A DNA stretch of 64,000 nucleotides from Lachnospiraceae bacterium (GTDB lineage Bacteria > Bacillota > Clostridia > Lachnospirales > Lachnospiraceae): the NCBI GenBank assembly GCA_017517305.1, contig JAFWZV010000017.1, positions 53,671 to 117,670 of the forward strand. Direction: 5' to 3'. Below the pieces are notes generated by a model that ran no database searches, was not told where the DNA came from, and saw only the letters and a program-made list of their open reading frames with translations. Positions 1-8,196 of the stretch are shown in pieces; position 1 is the stretch's first letter, and every line of letters starts with the position of its first letter. Made by a program: the position numbers and the translations under genes.

Positions 1-1472
1 CTTGACTCAAAGAGTCCTGCCTCAAGAGCTATATCCTCATAGGTACTGGCTGTAATAATTAGCTGATTATTCTTTACTGAAACACTTAAATCCTCTATCT
101 TCTGGGTATGGCTCTTATCTAATACATTTGCAATTCTAAGAATTGCGGTAAGCTTTGCAATATTCATATAATCACAACCATCAAGCTCCGCAGATACCTT
201 ATTCTTACCTGGAAGATAATGAGTGTTGTACTTTACAATATTAGCAACCTCCATACGTTCCTTGTGAGAGAAGCCTATAATCTCTGTATTGGCTATGATG
301 TAGTAAGAATTCTTAGCTGCATCATTCATATTTATGAAGTTACCACAGTCATGAAGTAAAGCACTTATCTGAAGCTGTAATCTTTCAATTTTACCCATAC
401 CATATGGCTTCTTAACCGCATCAAATATTTTAAGGGCATAGTCTGCAATTCTCTCTATATGGCTCTTATTACATCTGTATCTTCTTGCAATATTGTGAGC
501 TGACGCAATAACATCCTCCTCAAAATTATGGTCGAATACAACCCTGCTTCCCTCATCCATGTAGTTAGCTGTAATACCGTCATTAAAGTCAACATTTGGG
601 AAATATATTTCCTCCGCCTTACAGTTATTCAGGAAGGACTGATAGATAATTATGTTAGGCAGCATCAGGGTTGCTCTCTCATAAGGGATACCATACTTTT
701 CTGATATCTCCTGAGGATGGTGCCCGATTATAAGCTTATAAAGCTCCTCAAACTGCTCCTTACTAATCCTGTCTCCCACGCCAAGCTCCGGCACCAGTTT
801 CTTTATAGATGCGGCAACCTCACCTACGGCAATAACATTCTTAATCTCTTTATCGTTAAGGTATATATTTCTAAATGTTACAATATCATTCTCCACGTAC
901 TCAGACATTATCTTATCTAATCGACCTGACTTAGAGCCCATCATAGAAAGATAATCTCTTACTCGAACTGCACCGATAGGAATATTCTCTGTTACTATCA
1001 GGTTATTTTTGTCAAACAAAGATATCTGAACACTACCTGCACCTACATCTACAAAAGCTGTGTTCTTGCTAACCACCTGGTGGAAGTCCTCATATTTTGC
1101 CACCATGCCCTTAAGGTTAATATATCTTTGCTCCGAGTTACTTAAGACCTTAACCTCCAGATTGGTATTACGCTTAATAGCATCAAGTACAATGTCAGTA
1201 TTCTCAGCCTCTCTAACCGCACTGGTAGCAAAGGCTCTGTACTCTGTAACCTGATACTCCTTCATTTTCTTCTTAAAGGAATTCAGAACATCACATATTT
1301 GATTAATGGAGTCTGTACCCAAAAATCCATTGCTGTAGGTATCCTTACCAAGCTCTATAATACGGCTTACTCTATCAATGGACTTAAATGATTTTCTGCC
1401 GTTAATCTCATATATTCTCATAGCTATCTCATTGGAGCCAACGTAAATAGCTGCGAACATTTTGTATGCCAT
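1..1472 (-). CDS. Ppx/GppA-type phosphatase with C-terminal HD domain (3' end outside window)
   Basis: The frame is open from an ATG at 1472 to the left edge, about 490 codons, so the C-terminus is missing. A GGAGGTGG ribosome binding site lies 6-7 bases before the ATG. The N-terminal half reads as an ASKHA-fold exopolyphosphatase/guanosine pentaphosphatase: AAIYVGSNEIAMRI (phosphate-1 loop), ATSAVREAEN and FVDVGAGSVQISLF (phosphate-2 loop). The C-terminal third carries HD-type motifs (ISALLHDCGNFI, then IIGFSHKER), as in two-domain Ppx/GppA proteins. Family knowledge: these enzymes hydrolyse polyphosphate or pppGpp. Oddity: the Asp usually found in the first loop (xxDxGSN) is Tyr here, so activity should not be assumed. 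It lies about 20 bases after the folBK stop on the same strand and may be co-transcribed with it. Confidence 0.85.
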   Translation of the reverse strand, partial: MAYKMFAAIYVGSNEIAMRIYEINGRKSFKSIDRVSRIIELGKDTYSNGFLGTDSINQICDVLNSFKKKMKEYQVTEYRAFATSAVREAENTDIVLDAIKRNTNLEVKVLSNSEQRYINLKGMVAKYEDFHQVVSKNTAFVDVGAGSVQISLFDKNNLIVTENIPIGAVRVRDYLSMMGSKSGRLDKIMSEYVENDIVTFRNIYLNDKEIKNVIAVGEVAASIKKLVPELGVGDRISKEQFEELYKLIIGHHPQEISEKYGIPYERATLMLPNIIIYQSFLNNCKAEEIYFPNVDFNDGITANYMDEGSRVVFDHNFEEDVIASAHNIARRYRCNKSHIERIADYALKIFDAVKKPYGMGKIERLQLQISALLHDCGNFINMNDAAKNSYYIIANTEIIGFSHKERMEVANIVKYNTHYLPGKNKVSAELDGCDYMNIAKLTAILRIANVLDKSHTQKIEDLSVSVKNNQLIITASTYEDIALEAGLFES

Positions 1473-1489
1473 GTAACCACCTCCGAAAT

Positions 1490-2320
1490 CTATAGTTTTA
1501 TATCTTCTCCTATTAATGTTTCATACAGTTCCATAACAGTCTTTCCCACCCCTGGATGCACTGCAAATGGAGCTATCTCAAATAAAGGCTTAAGCACAAA
1601 TTCTCTCTTAGTCATCTCTACATGAGGAATCTTAAGCTTCTCCTCCATCACTATGTCTCTATCGTATAATAATATGTCAATATCTAGAGTTCTAGGTCCC
1701 CAGTGTATAAGTCGCTTTCTTCCGGCGCTTTGCTCAATATCATTGATTACACTGAGAAGCTCCATTGGTGTGTACAGTGTTTCTATCTCCACACAACCAT
1801 TCAAAAAATCATCCTGCTCCACATCACCATATGGCTCTGTAACAATGTACTCTGACACCTTATTCACCCTAATATATTCATCCTTATTAAGCTGATCTAT
1901 GGCAAAGTCAAGATATCCCTCTTTGTCTCCTAAGTTAGACCCAAGTCCAAGATATACAATATGCTTCTTACGAACAATATCAACACACACTGTATCAAAA
2001 CTCATAGGAATTGGAGCCTTAGGCTTGCTAATAACAAGATGTATCTCCTTAATTAACTCGTAATTAAGAAGTATAGCTCCAGCCACTGTCTCAGCTACCG
2101 CCTCTATAAGGTCGAATTTTTCTCTGGTCATAATGTCCTTAATCAATTCACATACAGTGGCATAATTAACAGTCTTAGAGAGGTCATCCTTAATGCCTGC
2201 TTCACGCAGGTCAAGGTATAGCTCTGCAGAAATGAAAAAAGGTTGGCCCTTTTGCTTCTCTTCCTCTAAGACACCGTGATATGCAAATATTTCTAAGTCC
2301 TTAATGAGTATTTTATCCAT
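1490..2320 (-). CDS. folBK: Fused dihydroneopterin aldolase / HPPK (FolB-FolK)
   Basis: This 276-residue protein joins two consecutive steps of folate synthesis. Residues 1-118 are FolB (starts MDKILIKDLEIFAYHGV), which cleaves dihydroneopterin to 6-hydroxymethyl-dihydropterin. Residues about 120-276 are FolK, which pyrophosphorylates that product with ATP, with HPPK signatures GLGSNLGDK and GPRTLDIDILLYD. I start it at 2320 because TTGAGG sits 6 bases upstream. The frame stays open 12 codons further up, but that stretch runs into a GC-rich hairpin and is not FolB-like. FolP lies 337 bases upstream on the same strand and the phosphatase gene follows at once. The fusion itself is common in Firmicutes. 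Confidence 0.93.
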   Translation of the reverse strand: MDKILIKDLEIFAYHGVLEEEKQKGQPFFISAELYLDLREAGIKDDLSKTVNYATVCELIKDIMTREKFDLIEAVAETVAGAILLNYELIKEIHLVISKPKAPIPMSFDTVCVDIVRKKHIVYLGLGSNLGDKEGYLDFAIDQLNKDEYIRVNKVSEYIVTEPYGDVEQDDFLNGCVEIETLYTPMELLSVINDIEQSAGRKRLIHWGPRTLDIDILLYDRDIVMEEKLKIPHVEMTKREFVLKPLFEIAPFAVHPGVGKTVMELYETLIGEDIKL

Positions 2321-2337
2321 ATTATACCTCAAGCGAC

Positions 2338-2455
2338 GGGCTGGGCAAATATACATACTGGCCGACCTGCCTAGGGATAAGGCTTCGCTGACACTTAAAA
2401 CGGTCAGCTCCGCCTTACCCAGGCGCGGTCGGAATATAATTTATTGGCCCAGCCC
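2338..2455 (-). repeat. GC-rich imperfect inverted repeat just upstream of folBK
   Basis: A 9-bp perfect outer helix (2338-2346 with 2447-2455, GGGCTGGGC/GCCCAGCCC) encloses a long inner hairpin. Its paired segments are CCGACC 2362-2367 with GGTCGG 2427-2432, then GCCT, GGG and TAAGGC on the left with AGGC, CCC and GCCTTA on the right, then GCTGAC 2387-2392 with GTCAGC 2403-2408, around a 10-base loop. On the minus strand it ends about 10 bases before the folBK ribosome binding site. It has no U-run, so it is not an ordinary terminator. It is far richer in G+C than its surroundings. The rest of 2321-2657 shows nothing recognisable. Confidence 0.75.
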
Positions 2456-2657
2456 TGTTTTGTTCTAGGCTTTGTATTTACAGGCAATTTTCATTTTCAT
2501 ATCATCTGACACTTTCATTTGTCTATATTTTTTTGTTCACACGCTCTTTTTATGATAACATATTTTGCTACATTATTCTATCATTTTTGTATATTCTTCT
2601 TACCGTTCTTCTCACTTAATTCCTACCAAAAATCACGTTTAATTCTTTCATGTATGG

Positions 2658-3482
2658 CTACTCTTTCATAATGCCATAAACGGTCTTAAGGGCGCGGTAA
2701 TTTGCCTTTACGTTGTGCACTCTGAAGAAGGTGCAACCCTTCATGTATCCGTATACTGAAGTGGCCATTGTGCCTTCATCTCTTTCTTCTACAGGTAGGT
2801 CTAATAGGTTTCCTATCATTGATTTTCTAGAGGTTCCCAGTAAGATTGGATAGTCTAAGGCTTTAAGCTCGCTAAGGTGCTTCATAACCTTTACATTTTG
2901 CTCATAGGTTTTGCCAAAGCCTATACCTGGGTCTAGCATTATCTTATCCTTAGGAATGCCTGCAGCCAAGGCAATTCTTACACTTTCATTTAGGTCGTCC
3001 TTTATATCATCCATTAGATCATAATAGTTGGTGTTATCTCTATTATGCATCAGGCAGCAGGCCACTCCTGACTTAGCAATTACAGCTGCCATATCCTCAT
3101 CATACTTTAAGCCCCAGATATCATTTATCATATCAGCCCCAGCTAATATGCCTGCCTGCGCCACCTTAGCCTTGTATGTATCCAGAGATACTGGCACATT
3201 AAAATGCTCCTTAATTGCTTCTATTATAAAGCAGGTTCTTTCTATTTCCTCTGCCACAGAAATCTGGGTATGGCCTGGTCTGGTGGATTCTCCGCCCACA
3301 TCTATTATGTCTGCTCCATCATTAATCATATCCCGTACATGTCTTAGGGCCTTATCAACGTCAGATATATCTCCCTCTCTATAAAACTGTCCACCATCAG
3401 AAAAAGAATCCGGTGTGACATTAAGGATTCCCATTATATATGGTCTTTTACCAACGTGAAATTCCTTCCTACCTATAATCAT
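2658..3482 (-). CDS. folP: Dihydropteroate synthase
   Basis: This 274-residue TIM-barrel enzyme condenses 6-hydroxymethyl-dihydropterin pyrophosphate with p-aminobenzoate to give dihydropteroate; it is the sulfonamide target. Both family signatures are intact: GILNVTPDSFSDGG near residue 18 and DVGGESTRPG near residue 62. Length is normal for the family. It follows the HD-domain gene by 14 bases in the folC - HD - folP order, consistent with one transcript. A 337-base gap containing a structured repeat separates it from folBK, and no terminator is visible after its stop. Confidence 0.97.
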   Translation of the reverse strand: MIIGRKEFHVGKRPYIMGILNVTPDSFSDGGQFYREGDISDVDKALRHVRDMINDGADIIDVGGESTRPGHTQISVAEEIERTCFIIEAIKEHFNVPVSLDTYKAKVAQAGILAGADMINDIWGLKYDEDMAAVIAKSGVACCLMHNRDNTNYYDLMDDIKDDLNESVRIALAAGIPKDKIMLDPGIGFGKTYEQNVKVMKHLSELKALDYPILLGTSRKSMIGNLLDLPVEERDEGTMATSVYGYMKGCTFFRVHNVKANYRALKTVYGIMKE

Positions 3483-3496
3483 ACCGCATTCTCCTC

Positions 3497-3982
3497 TTAT
3501 ACTGTGATACCTTTATTCTTTTTTGATTCTTCCCAATAACAGCTATCATAAGCCTTACAGCTAAAGCAGTTACGAGATAGTTTGTCCGCCTTAAAAAGAA
3601 GATAATTTAGAGACCTTTTATCCTCTCCCTTTTTAAGCTCTTTATGATTTTTTATAGCCTGACATATCAACCGACAATCAGCCTCATCAAAGCCGGCATC
3701 TCTTAAAATACCTAAGGCAATATCTCCTCCAGCTTCATGGTGAGACACACCTTTTTCATATTCCAAATTTCTGCCAATATCGTGAAGCAGAGCCATGGCA
3801 TATATTGTTTCTTTATCAAAGCCTAAGCTCTCCTCCAAATTAATTATATAGCTTATTCGCGCCACATCTAAGAGATGTTCTATACCATGAAGACAATATA
3901 TTCTATCTATCTCAGCTTCATTTATTCTACTTAAATGCTCCTTAAATGTAGCATTAGCCAATATGTTATCTATCTTACTCAT
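3497..3982 (-). CDS. HD-domain phosphohydrolase in the folate operon
   Basis: This 161-residue protein is chosen to start at the ATG at 3982 (MSKIDNILANATF), which has GGAG 9 bases upstream and lies 16 bases after the folC stop. A longer frame to 4096 would overlap folC and has no homology-like sequence. The HD metal-dependent phosphohydrolase pattern is clear: HGIEHLLDVAR, then LLHDIGRN, then a downstream HH pair (SHHEAGGD). The tail holds a cysteine group (CFSCKAYDSCYW) that could bind a metal or cluster. Position between folC and folP suggests a folate-related substrate. Dephosphorylation of dihydroneopterin triphosphate is a step with no assigned gene here, so that is a reasonable but unproven role. 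Confidence 0.8.
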   Translation of the reverse strand: MSKIDNILANATFKEHLSRINEAEIDRIYCLHGIEHLLDVARISYIINLEESLGFDKETIYAMALLHDIGRNLEYEKGVSHHEAGGDIALGILRDAGFDEADCRLICQAIKNHKELKKGEDKRSLNYLLFKADKLSRNCFSCKAYDSCYWEESKKNKGITV

Positions 3983-3998
3983 TATAATCTCCAAAGCA

Positions 3999-5273
3999 TT
4001 ATTCCTTATGCTTGCTATAGTCGTAATTAATATATTCTGCCAAAAAGCTAAGGGAACCACACACCATAACCACATCCTCAGGCTCTGCCATATCATAAGC
4101 CATAGTTATGGCTTCCTCAGCGTTGCAAGCTGTAGTGGCAGGCACTCCATTTACCAAAAGTAACTCTGATAAAATCTCCTTATCCAAACCTCTTGGAGTA
4201 TCTGGAGTTATGGCAATGGCATATGACATAGTATCCTTAAGTATGTCTACCATCTTGTCATATTCCTTATCCTTTAGCACTCCTATTATATAAATAATTT
4301 GCTTATTTGTAAAATATTTATTCAGACTTGAGTTAAGCACACTCCAAGCCTTTTCATTGTGAGCACCATCTATTATAGTAAGAGGCTCTTGATTCACCAC
4401 AGTAAATCGTCCCAGCCAATTAGTATTCTTAATTGCTCTAGCTATAATATCATAATCTAGTTCAAATACCACCTGAGCTATCTCAATAGCAGTACAGGCA
4501 TTTTCTATCTGAAATGTACCGGACAAGCTTATGCTATACTCTCCATTCTTATAAGTAAATACACTTCCTGACACATCCTCTGATATAACGTTTATATTTT
4601 CCTGTTCAACCTCAATATATGCTGTGTTAAGCTGCATACATCTATTCCTTAACACCTCTGATACCTTAGCACTTTGTGGATGGGATATGCAGACAGAATT
4701 CTCCTTAATTATCTTGGATTTATTCAAAGCAATCTCCTCCACTGTATCTCCCAGAAAGGACATATGATCTAGACTTATGGATGCGAAAATTGATGCAACC
4801 GGGTGTTCAAGCACATTTGTAGCATCCAGAGCACCACCCATACCGCATTCAATAAGAGCCACATCAACTTTCATTTCCTTAAAATACAAAAATGCAATGG
4901 CTGTTTCTATCTCAAAGGCACTAGGACTACCTAGCCCCTCCGCCTCCATAGCCTCCACCTGCTCTTTAATTACGGAAACATACCTAGGAAATTCTTCCTC
5001 AAGCATATTCTCCTTATTAATTTGGAAGCGTTCTAGATAGGTCATTATTGTAGGCGAAATATATCTTCCCACCTTCATTCCTGCTTCTATTAATATATCC
5101 TGCAAAAACGCAAAAATAGAGCCCTTGCCGTTAGTACCACCTATATGAAGGCATTTTACATCCTTCTGGGGGTTTCCTAATCTGGTAAGTAGCTCCTTAA
5201 TATTATCTAAGCCGGGCGTAATGCCCAGCTTATTTTTATCTTCTATAAATTGTTTCGCCGACGGTAAATCCAT
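3999..5273 (-). CDS. folC: Folylpolyglutamate / dihydrofolate synthase
   Basis: This 424-residue Mur-ligase-family enzyme adds glutamate to dihydropteroate and then to folates, using ATP. The P-loop is visible as GGTNGKGS near residue 46, after the typical opening KLGITPGLDNI. Further Mur-type motifs are IECGMGGALDATNV and DGAHNEKA. Length is normal. It starts 5 bases after the deacetylase stop, so both are probably on one transcript, and the HD gene follows 16 bases later. Nothing suggests truncation. Confidence 0.96.
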   Translation of the reverse strand: MDLPSAKQFIEDKNKLGITPGLDNIKELLTRLGNPQKDVKCLHIGGTNGKGSIFAFLQDILIEAGMKVGRYISPTIMTYLERFQINKENMLEEEFPRYVSVIKEQVEAMEAEGLGSPSAFEIETAIAFLYFKEMKVDVALIECGMGGALDATNVLEHPVASIFASISLDHMSFLGDTVEEIALNKSKIIKENSVCISHPQSAKVSEVLRNRCMQLNTAYIEVEQENINVISEDVSGSVFTYKNGEYSISLSGTFQIENACTAIEIAQVVFELDYDIIARAIKNTNWLGRFTVVNQEPLTIIDGAHNEKAWSVLNSSLNKYFTNKQIIYIIGVLKDKEYDKMVDILKDTMSYAIAITPDTPRGLDKEILSELLLVNGVPATTACNAEEAITMAYDMAEPEDVVMVCGSLSFLAEYINYDYSKHKE

Positions 5274-5278
5274 ATATA

Positions 5279-6373
5279 CTATTCTCCCTCATAGGTTACA
5301 TGCTGTACTGGTATGGTATTATCATCGATTGGGCAAATCTGATATCCCTCGCTCTTAAGAGTGTCTATCAGTTGTTGCAAACTAAGAGCTGTATTTGGAT
5401 TGTCCCTCAAATCATGAAGCAGCACTATGGAATCACAGTTATTTGCTCTTACAGAGCTCATAACATTTTCATTAAGCTCCTCTGGAGTAAGGGAAAAGTC
5501 TACCGAATCCTCTGACAGAGAATTCCAATCATAATATGTAATACCATCCTCATATAAATAACCCATTAAATCCTGAATGTCAACACCCGATACAGAATTT
5601 GAGCTTCCACCAGGAAATCTGTAATACTTACAATCCACTCCTGTCTGCTCATATATAAAATCATGTATAGCTGTTACATCCTCCTTGAATGTAGCCTCAC
5701 TAGCATAAATGTCATCATACACATGAGTATAGGAATGCATAGCTAAGGTATGGCCTTCATCTACAATTCTTTTATACATAGGCCATAGGCTCTTATCAGG
5801 ATTGTATACTACAAAGAAGGTTGCCTTTACATCATTAGCCTTTAATACATCTAATATTTCATCAGTATGCTCACTTGGTCCATCATCAAAGGTAAGATAT
5901 ACCTTGTACTTACTTTTCACAGATATGCTTTCACTCTCTGTTGTTGGTGTGGATTGGCTTACCCCATCATCCGAAATAGATATATCTTCTATTCCGCCTG
6001 CGGCATCATCACTTCCCATAAGTACATGTGTTGATTCTCCCGGATCCTTCTCTAGGTCAGCAGCCGCACCTTGGTCTAAAATCAAAGCATCCTTACTGCT
6101 AAGAAGCTCTGTTGTCTCAGGTGCCTCAACTATACTCTCTACCTGACTCTTCACACTAAGCTCTTGGGCTAACTCATCAGCTCTAGCATCCAATTTATTA
6201 AGCTTAACCATCAGATAAAGGCAGAAGAACACAGGCACAAGGCATACCACAATAAATCCACACATGATAAACCTCTTAATGTTATCCACATTCCTTCTGT
6301 TATAAGAATTTTCTTCATTATAATCCATTATTTCTTCTAAATATTCAATTTCTGTCTCGTCAATGTCTCTCAT
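5279..6373 (-). CDS. Membrane-anchored polysaccharide deacetylase (NodB domain)
   Basis: Starting at the ATG at 6373 (AAAGGA 9 bases upstream) gives 364 residues; a longer frame to 6472 enters a hairpin-forming leader and is unlikely to be coding. A single membrane segment lies near residues 33-58 after an acidic cytoplasmic stretch. An acidic Ser/Asp-rich linker follows, then a NodB domain from about residue 157. The catalytic/metal signatures are LTFDDGPS and HSYTH, and RFPGGSS follows. Such enzymes remove acetyl groups from peptidoglycan or other cell-wall N-acetyl sugars outside the cell. It is a cell-envelope gene heading the folate run, probably by chance of operon structure. Confidence 0.9.
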   Translation of the reverse strand: MRDIDETEIEYLEEIMDYNEENSYNRRNVDNIKRFIMCGFIVVCLVPVFFCLYLMVKLNKLDARADELAQELSVKSQVESIVEAPETTELLSSKDALILDQGAAADLEKDPGESTHVLMGSDDAAGGIEDISISDDGVSQSTPTTESESISVKSKYKVYLTFDDGPSEHTDEILDVLKANDVKATFFVVYNPDKSLWPMYKRIVDEGHTLAMHSYTHVYDDIYASEATFKEDVTAIHDFIYEQTGVDCKYYRFPGGSSNSVSGVDIQDLMGYLYEDGITYYDWNSLSEDSVDFSLTPEELNENVMSSVRANNCDSIVLLHDLRDNPNTALSLQQLIDTLKSEGYQICPIDDNTIPVQHVTYEGE

Positions 6374-6758
6374 AAAAAAATCCTTTACTTTTCTATATAT
6401 TGTGTTATAATAATCACGAAATACAAATTCTATGGTGCGACTTTTTACGGACTTCCGAAAAAAAGGTCGCATTTTTTATTGTAAACCTTTTCTAATATTA
6501 TGTCAAGTAAATATGTGAAGTGAACTTTAATTAAATGTAACATTTTCGTAATATTGTCCACAGAAGACAACCACGCATTTACTAAGTTTTCCACTTTGTC
6601 CACATAGTTATCCACACATTTTTGTAACAATTATATCACCCATTTTAGTTTACATAACGCGAATACATAATCTTACACTTAATTTTATCTCTACTTTAAG
6701 TCAACAAATAATCCTACCTTGAATATATTATTGTAAGCATATTTGAAAGGAAAAATAT
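6374..6758. other. Intergenic region with DnaA-box-like cluster and leader hairpin
   Basis: This 385-base gap separates divergent genes. At 6436-6471 an imperfect hairpin (arms TGCGAC and GTCGCA) lies in the 5' leader of the deacetylase gene; read on the plus strand it is followed by a T-run. At 6554-6616 four DnaA-box-like 9-mers lie in one orientation: TTGTCCACA (6554-6562), TTTTCCACT (6587-6595), TTGTCCACA (6596-6604) and TTATCCACA (6608-6616). The last is a perfect match to the consensus. No dnaA, dnaN or other origin gene is near. Confidence 0.5.
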
Positions 6759-7643
6759 ATGTCAAAAAGCGGATGCTGCAACAAAACAATTGTAAGCGAC
6801 CTGATAAATAACGGAATGTCTGGACACGAATGTGTAGATGTGTGTATCAATCCTCAGTGTGGAGAGCCACAATTTCTCACAGTATTAGCTCCTGTGGTTT
6901 ATGACCAGCTTGGTATCAACATTTGTAGAACCTTCGATTTACCTGATACTATTCCTACAACCTACCCTACTGCTGTCTACGCCAGCGCTGAGGTTATAGA
7001 TATAGCATTTTTAACAACTGGAGATTCCACAGTCACAGTTGAGCCTATTACTTCAAGACCTAACTGCTACGAAATTACCTTAACTAACCTTTCTGTAACC
7101 TTTGCCATAAAGCTTTATGATTGCTGTAAGCGATTACTGGGCACAGTTGAAGTAGCAGGTATAATTTATCTTCCACCTGTTACAACAGACGAGAGCTATA
7201 ACGAAGATACCAACCCAACTTCTCTGGTTGTGAATTTATTTGCTCCATATGGTGTTGTTTACACAGGGGGTGATATAGCCTCTCCTGCACTCAATGTTAT
7301 AGGTTTTTCAACCACCAACAGTCAGCTTGAGCAAGGATTAAATCTTATGGCTATCCCTAAGGTAATTGATTTGGATATAGTAGATGGCACTATTACAGTG
7401 GGACTTTCTCTTATATTAAATTCCATTTACTTCACCCACTACCAGCTACCTCATAATGGCAAGTCTGTTATATCTAAGGGAAGCACATCTCAGACAGAAG
7501 GCTCTCTTTGTCTTGATTTTGTAAAGGGTAATCTTTTAGGTAGAAGTATAAAGCCATTAGAAAGCTGCGACCCTCTCTCAGAGAAGCAGATATGTGAATT
7601 AGCAGATATTACTAGTTGCCTAAATTTTAACAACCAGGATTAA
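6759..7643 (+). CDS. Cys-containing protein of unknown function
   Basis: A 294-residue protein with a good ribosome binding site (GAAAGG, 8 bases upstream). I do not recognise a named family. It opens with several cysteines (GCC near residue 5, CVDVC near 24, C at 33), and contains PNCYEITLTN and LYDCCKRLLGTVEV. There is no signal peptide or membrane segment. The mid-section is beta-rich and low in charge, the sort of composition seen in clostridial structural or coat-like proteins, but that is impression, not evidence. It is monocistronic or paired with the lipoprotein gene 92 bases downstream. Confidence 0.75.
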   Translation: MSKSGCCNKTIVSDLINNGMSGHECVDVCINPQCGEPQFLTVLAPVVYDQLGINICRTFDLPDTIPTTYPTAVYASAEVIDIAFLTTGDSTVTVEPITSRPNCYEITLTNLSVTFAIKLYDCCKRLLGTVEVAGIIYLPPVTTDESYNEDTNPTSLVVNLFAPYGVVYTGGDIASPALNVIGFSTTNSQLEQGLNLMAIPKVIDLDIVDGTITVGLSLILNSIYFTHYQLPHNGKSVISKGSTSQTEGSLCLDFVKGNLLGRSIKPLESCDPLSEKQICELADITSCLNFNNQD

Positions 7644-7675
7644 TTTTCCATTATTTAACAAAATAAAAAATAAAT

Positions 7676-7728
7676 AATCTCCTTATTTTAGGCAATACTA
7701 TGTGTATAATTCTTTATATAAGGAGATT
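7676..7728 (+). promoter_or_regulatory. Inverted repeat covering the lipoprotein Shine-Dalgarno
   Basis: AATCTCCTTAT (7676-7686) is the exact reverse complement of ATAAGGAGATT (7718-7728), which contains the AAGGAG ribosome binding site of the gene starting at 7736. A TATAAT at 7705-7710 sits in the loop. If transcription starts upstream, the site would be hidden; if it starts at that TATAAT, the left arm is not in the mRNA. Confidence 0.45.
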
Positions 7729-7735
7729 AAATAAT

Positions 7736-8137
7736 ATGAAAAAATTCAAGAAGGCTTTATTACTTTCTCTATCTCTTGTTGTATTTTCTTGCTTCTTCGC
7801 AGGCTGTGGCAACAAGAACAAGGACGATAACACTGGGAGTACTAGTGGAACAGAAACCACACAGAACTCTAACAACAATATTGGGAATGATGGAAATACC
7901 ATCACAGACGATATAGGAAATGGTATGGAAGATGTTACAGATGGTATTGTAGGCGGTGTTGAAGATGTTACAGACGGTATTGTAGATGGTGTTGAGGATG
8001 TTACAGATGGCAATGATATGAACAATAACAGCAATAACAACAATGCCAACAACAACAACAGCAACAACACTAACAATAACTCAAATAACAAGACCACAGA
8101 AACAACAACTGAATCTAGCAGTAACAATAGCAGATAA
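7736..8137 (+). CDS. Small Asn-rich lipoprotein with 11-residue repeats
   Basis: The ATG at 7736 follows AAGGAGAT by 8 bases and gives 133 residues. Residues 1-23 are a lipoprotein signal peptide ending in the lipobox FAGC. The mature part is low-complexity: an 11-residue unit EDVTDGIVxGV occurs twice and a half (33-bp DNA repeat at 7928-8010), followed by a tail made almost only of Asn, Ser and Thr. Such sequences are flexible surface spacers, and no catalytic domain is present. Function is unknown. The gene ends just before a strong bidirectional terminator. Confidence 0.8.
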   Translation: MKKFKKALLLSLSLVVFSCFFAGCGNKNKDDNTGSTSGTETTQNSNNNIGNDGNTITDDIGNGMEDVTDGIVGGVEDVTDGIVDGVEDVTDGNDMNNNSNNNNANNNNSNNTNNNSNNKTTETTTESSSNNSR

Positions 8138-8143
8138 CAAAGA

Positions 8144-8177
8144 GACCAGGAGAATTATGAATCATAATCTCCTGGTC
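8144..8177. terminator. Bidirectional intrinsic terminator
   Basis: Arms GACCAGGAGA (8144-8153) and TCTCCTGGTC pair, extended by TTATGA-type bases around a short loop, and ATTATTTT follows on the plus strand. It separates the lipoprotein gene (+) from the membrane protein gene (-). Confidence 0.85.
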
Positions 8178-8196
8178 ATTATTTTAAACAGTTATT

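Noticed and set aside
2338-2455. Intrinsic terminator of folP, or THF/ZTP riboswitch
   Set aside because: No U-run follows on either strand, and the conserved loop sequences of those riboswitches are absent.
3983-4096. Longer start for the HD hydrolase
   Set aside because: It would overlap the folC coding end by about 100 bases and lacks a ribosome binding site; the internal ATG at 3982 has GGAG.
6554-6616. Chromosomal replication origin
   Set aside because: No dnaA, dnaN, recF, gyrB or rpmH nearby and no clear A/T-rich unwinding element; a DnaA-box cluster outside the origin is the safer reading.
7714-8127. Leu-rich 137-codon frame on the minus strand
   Set aside because: Antisense of the Asn-repeat lipoprotein; low complexity derives from the AAC/AAT repeat.
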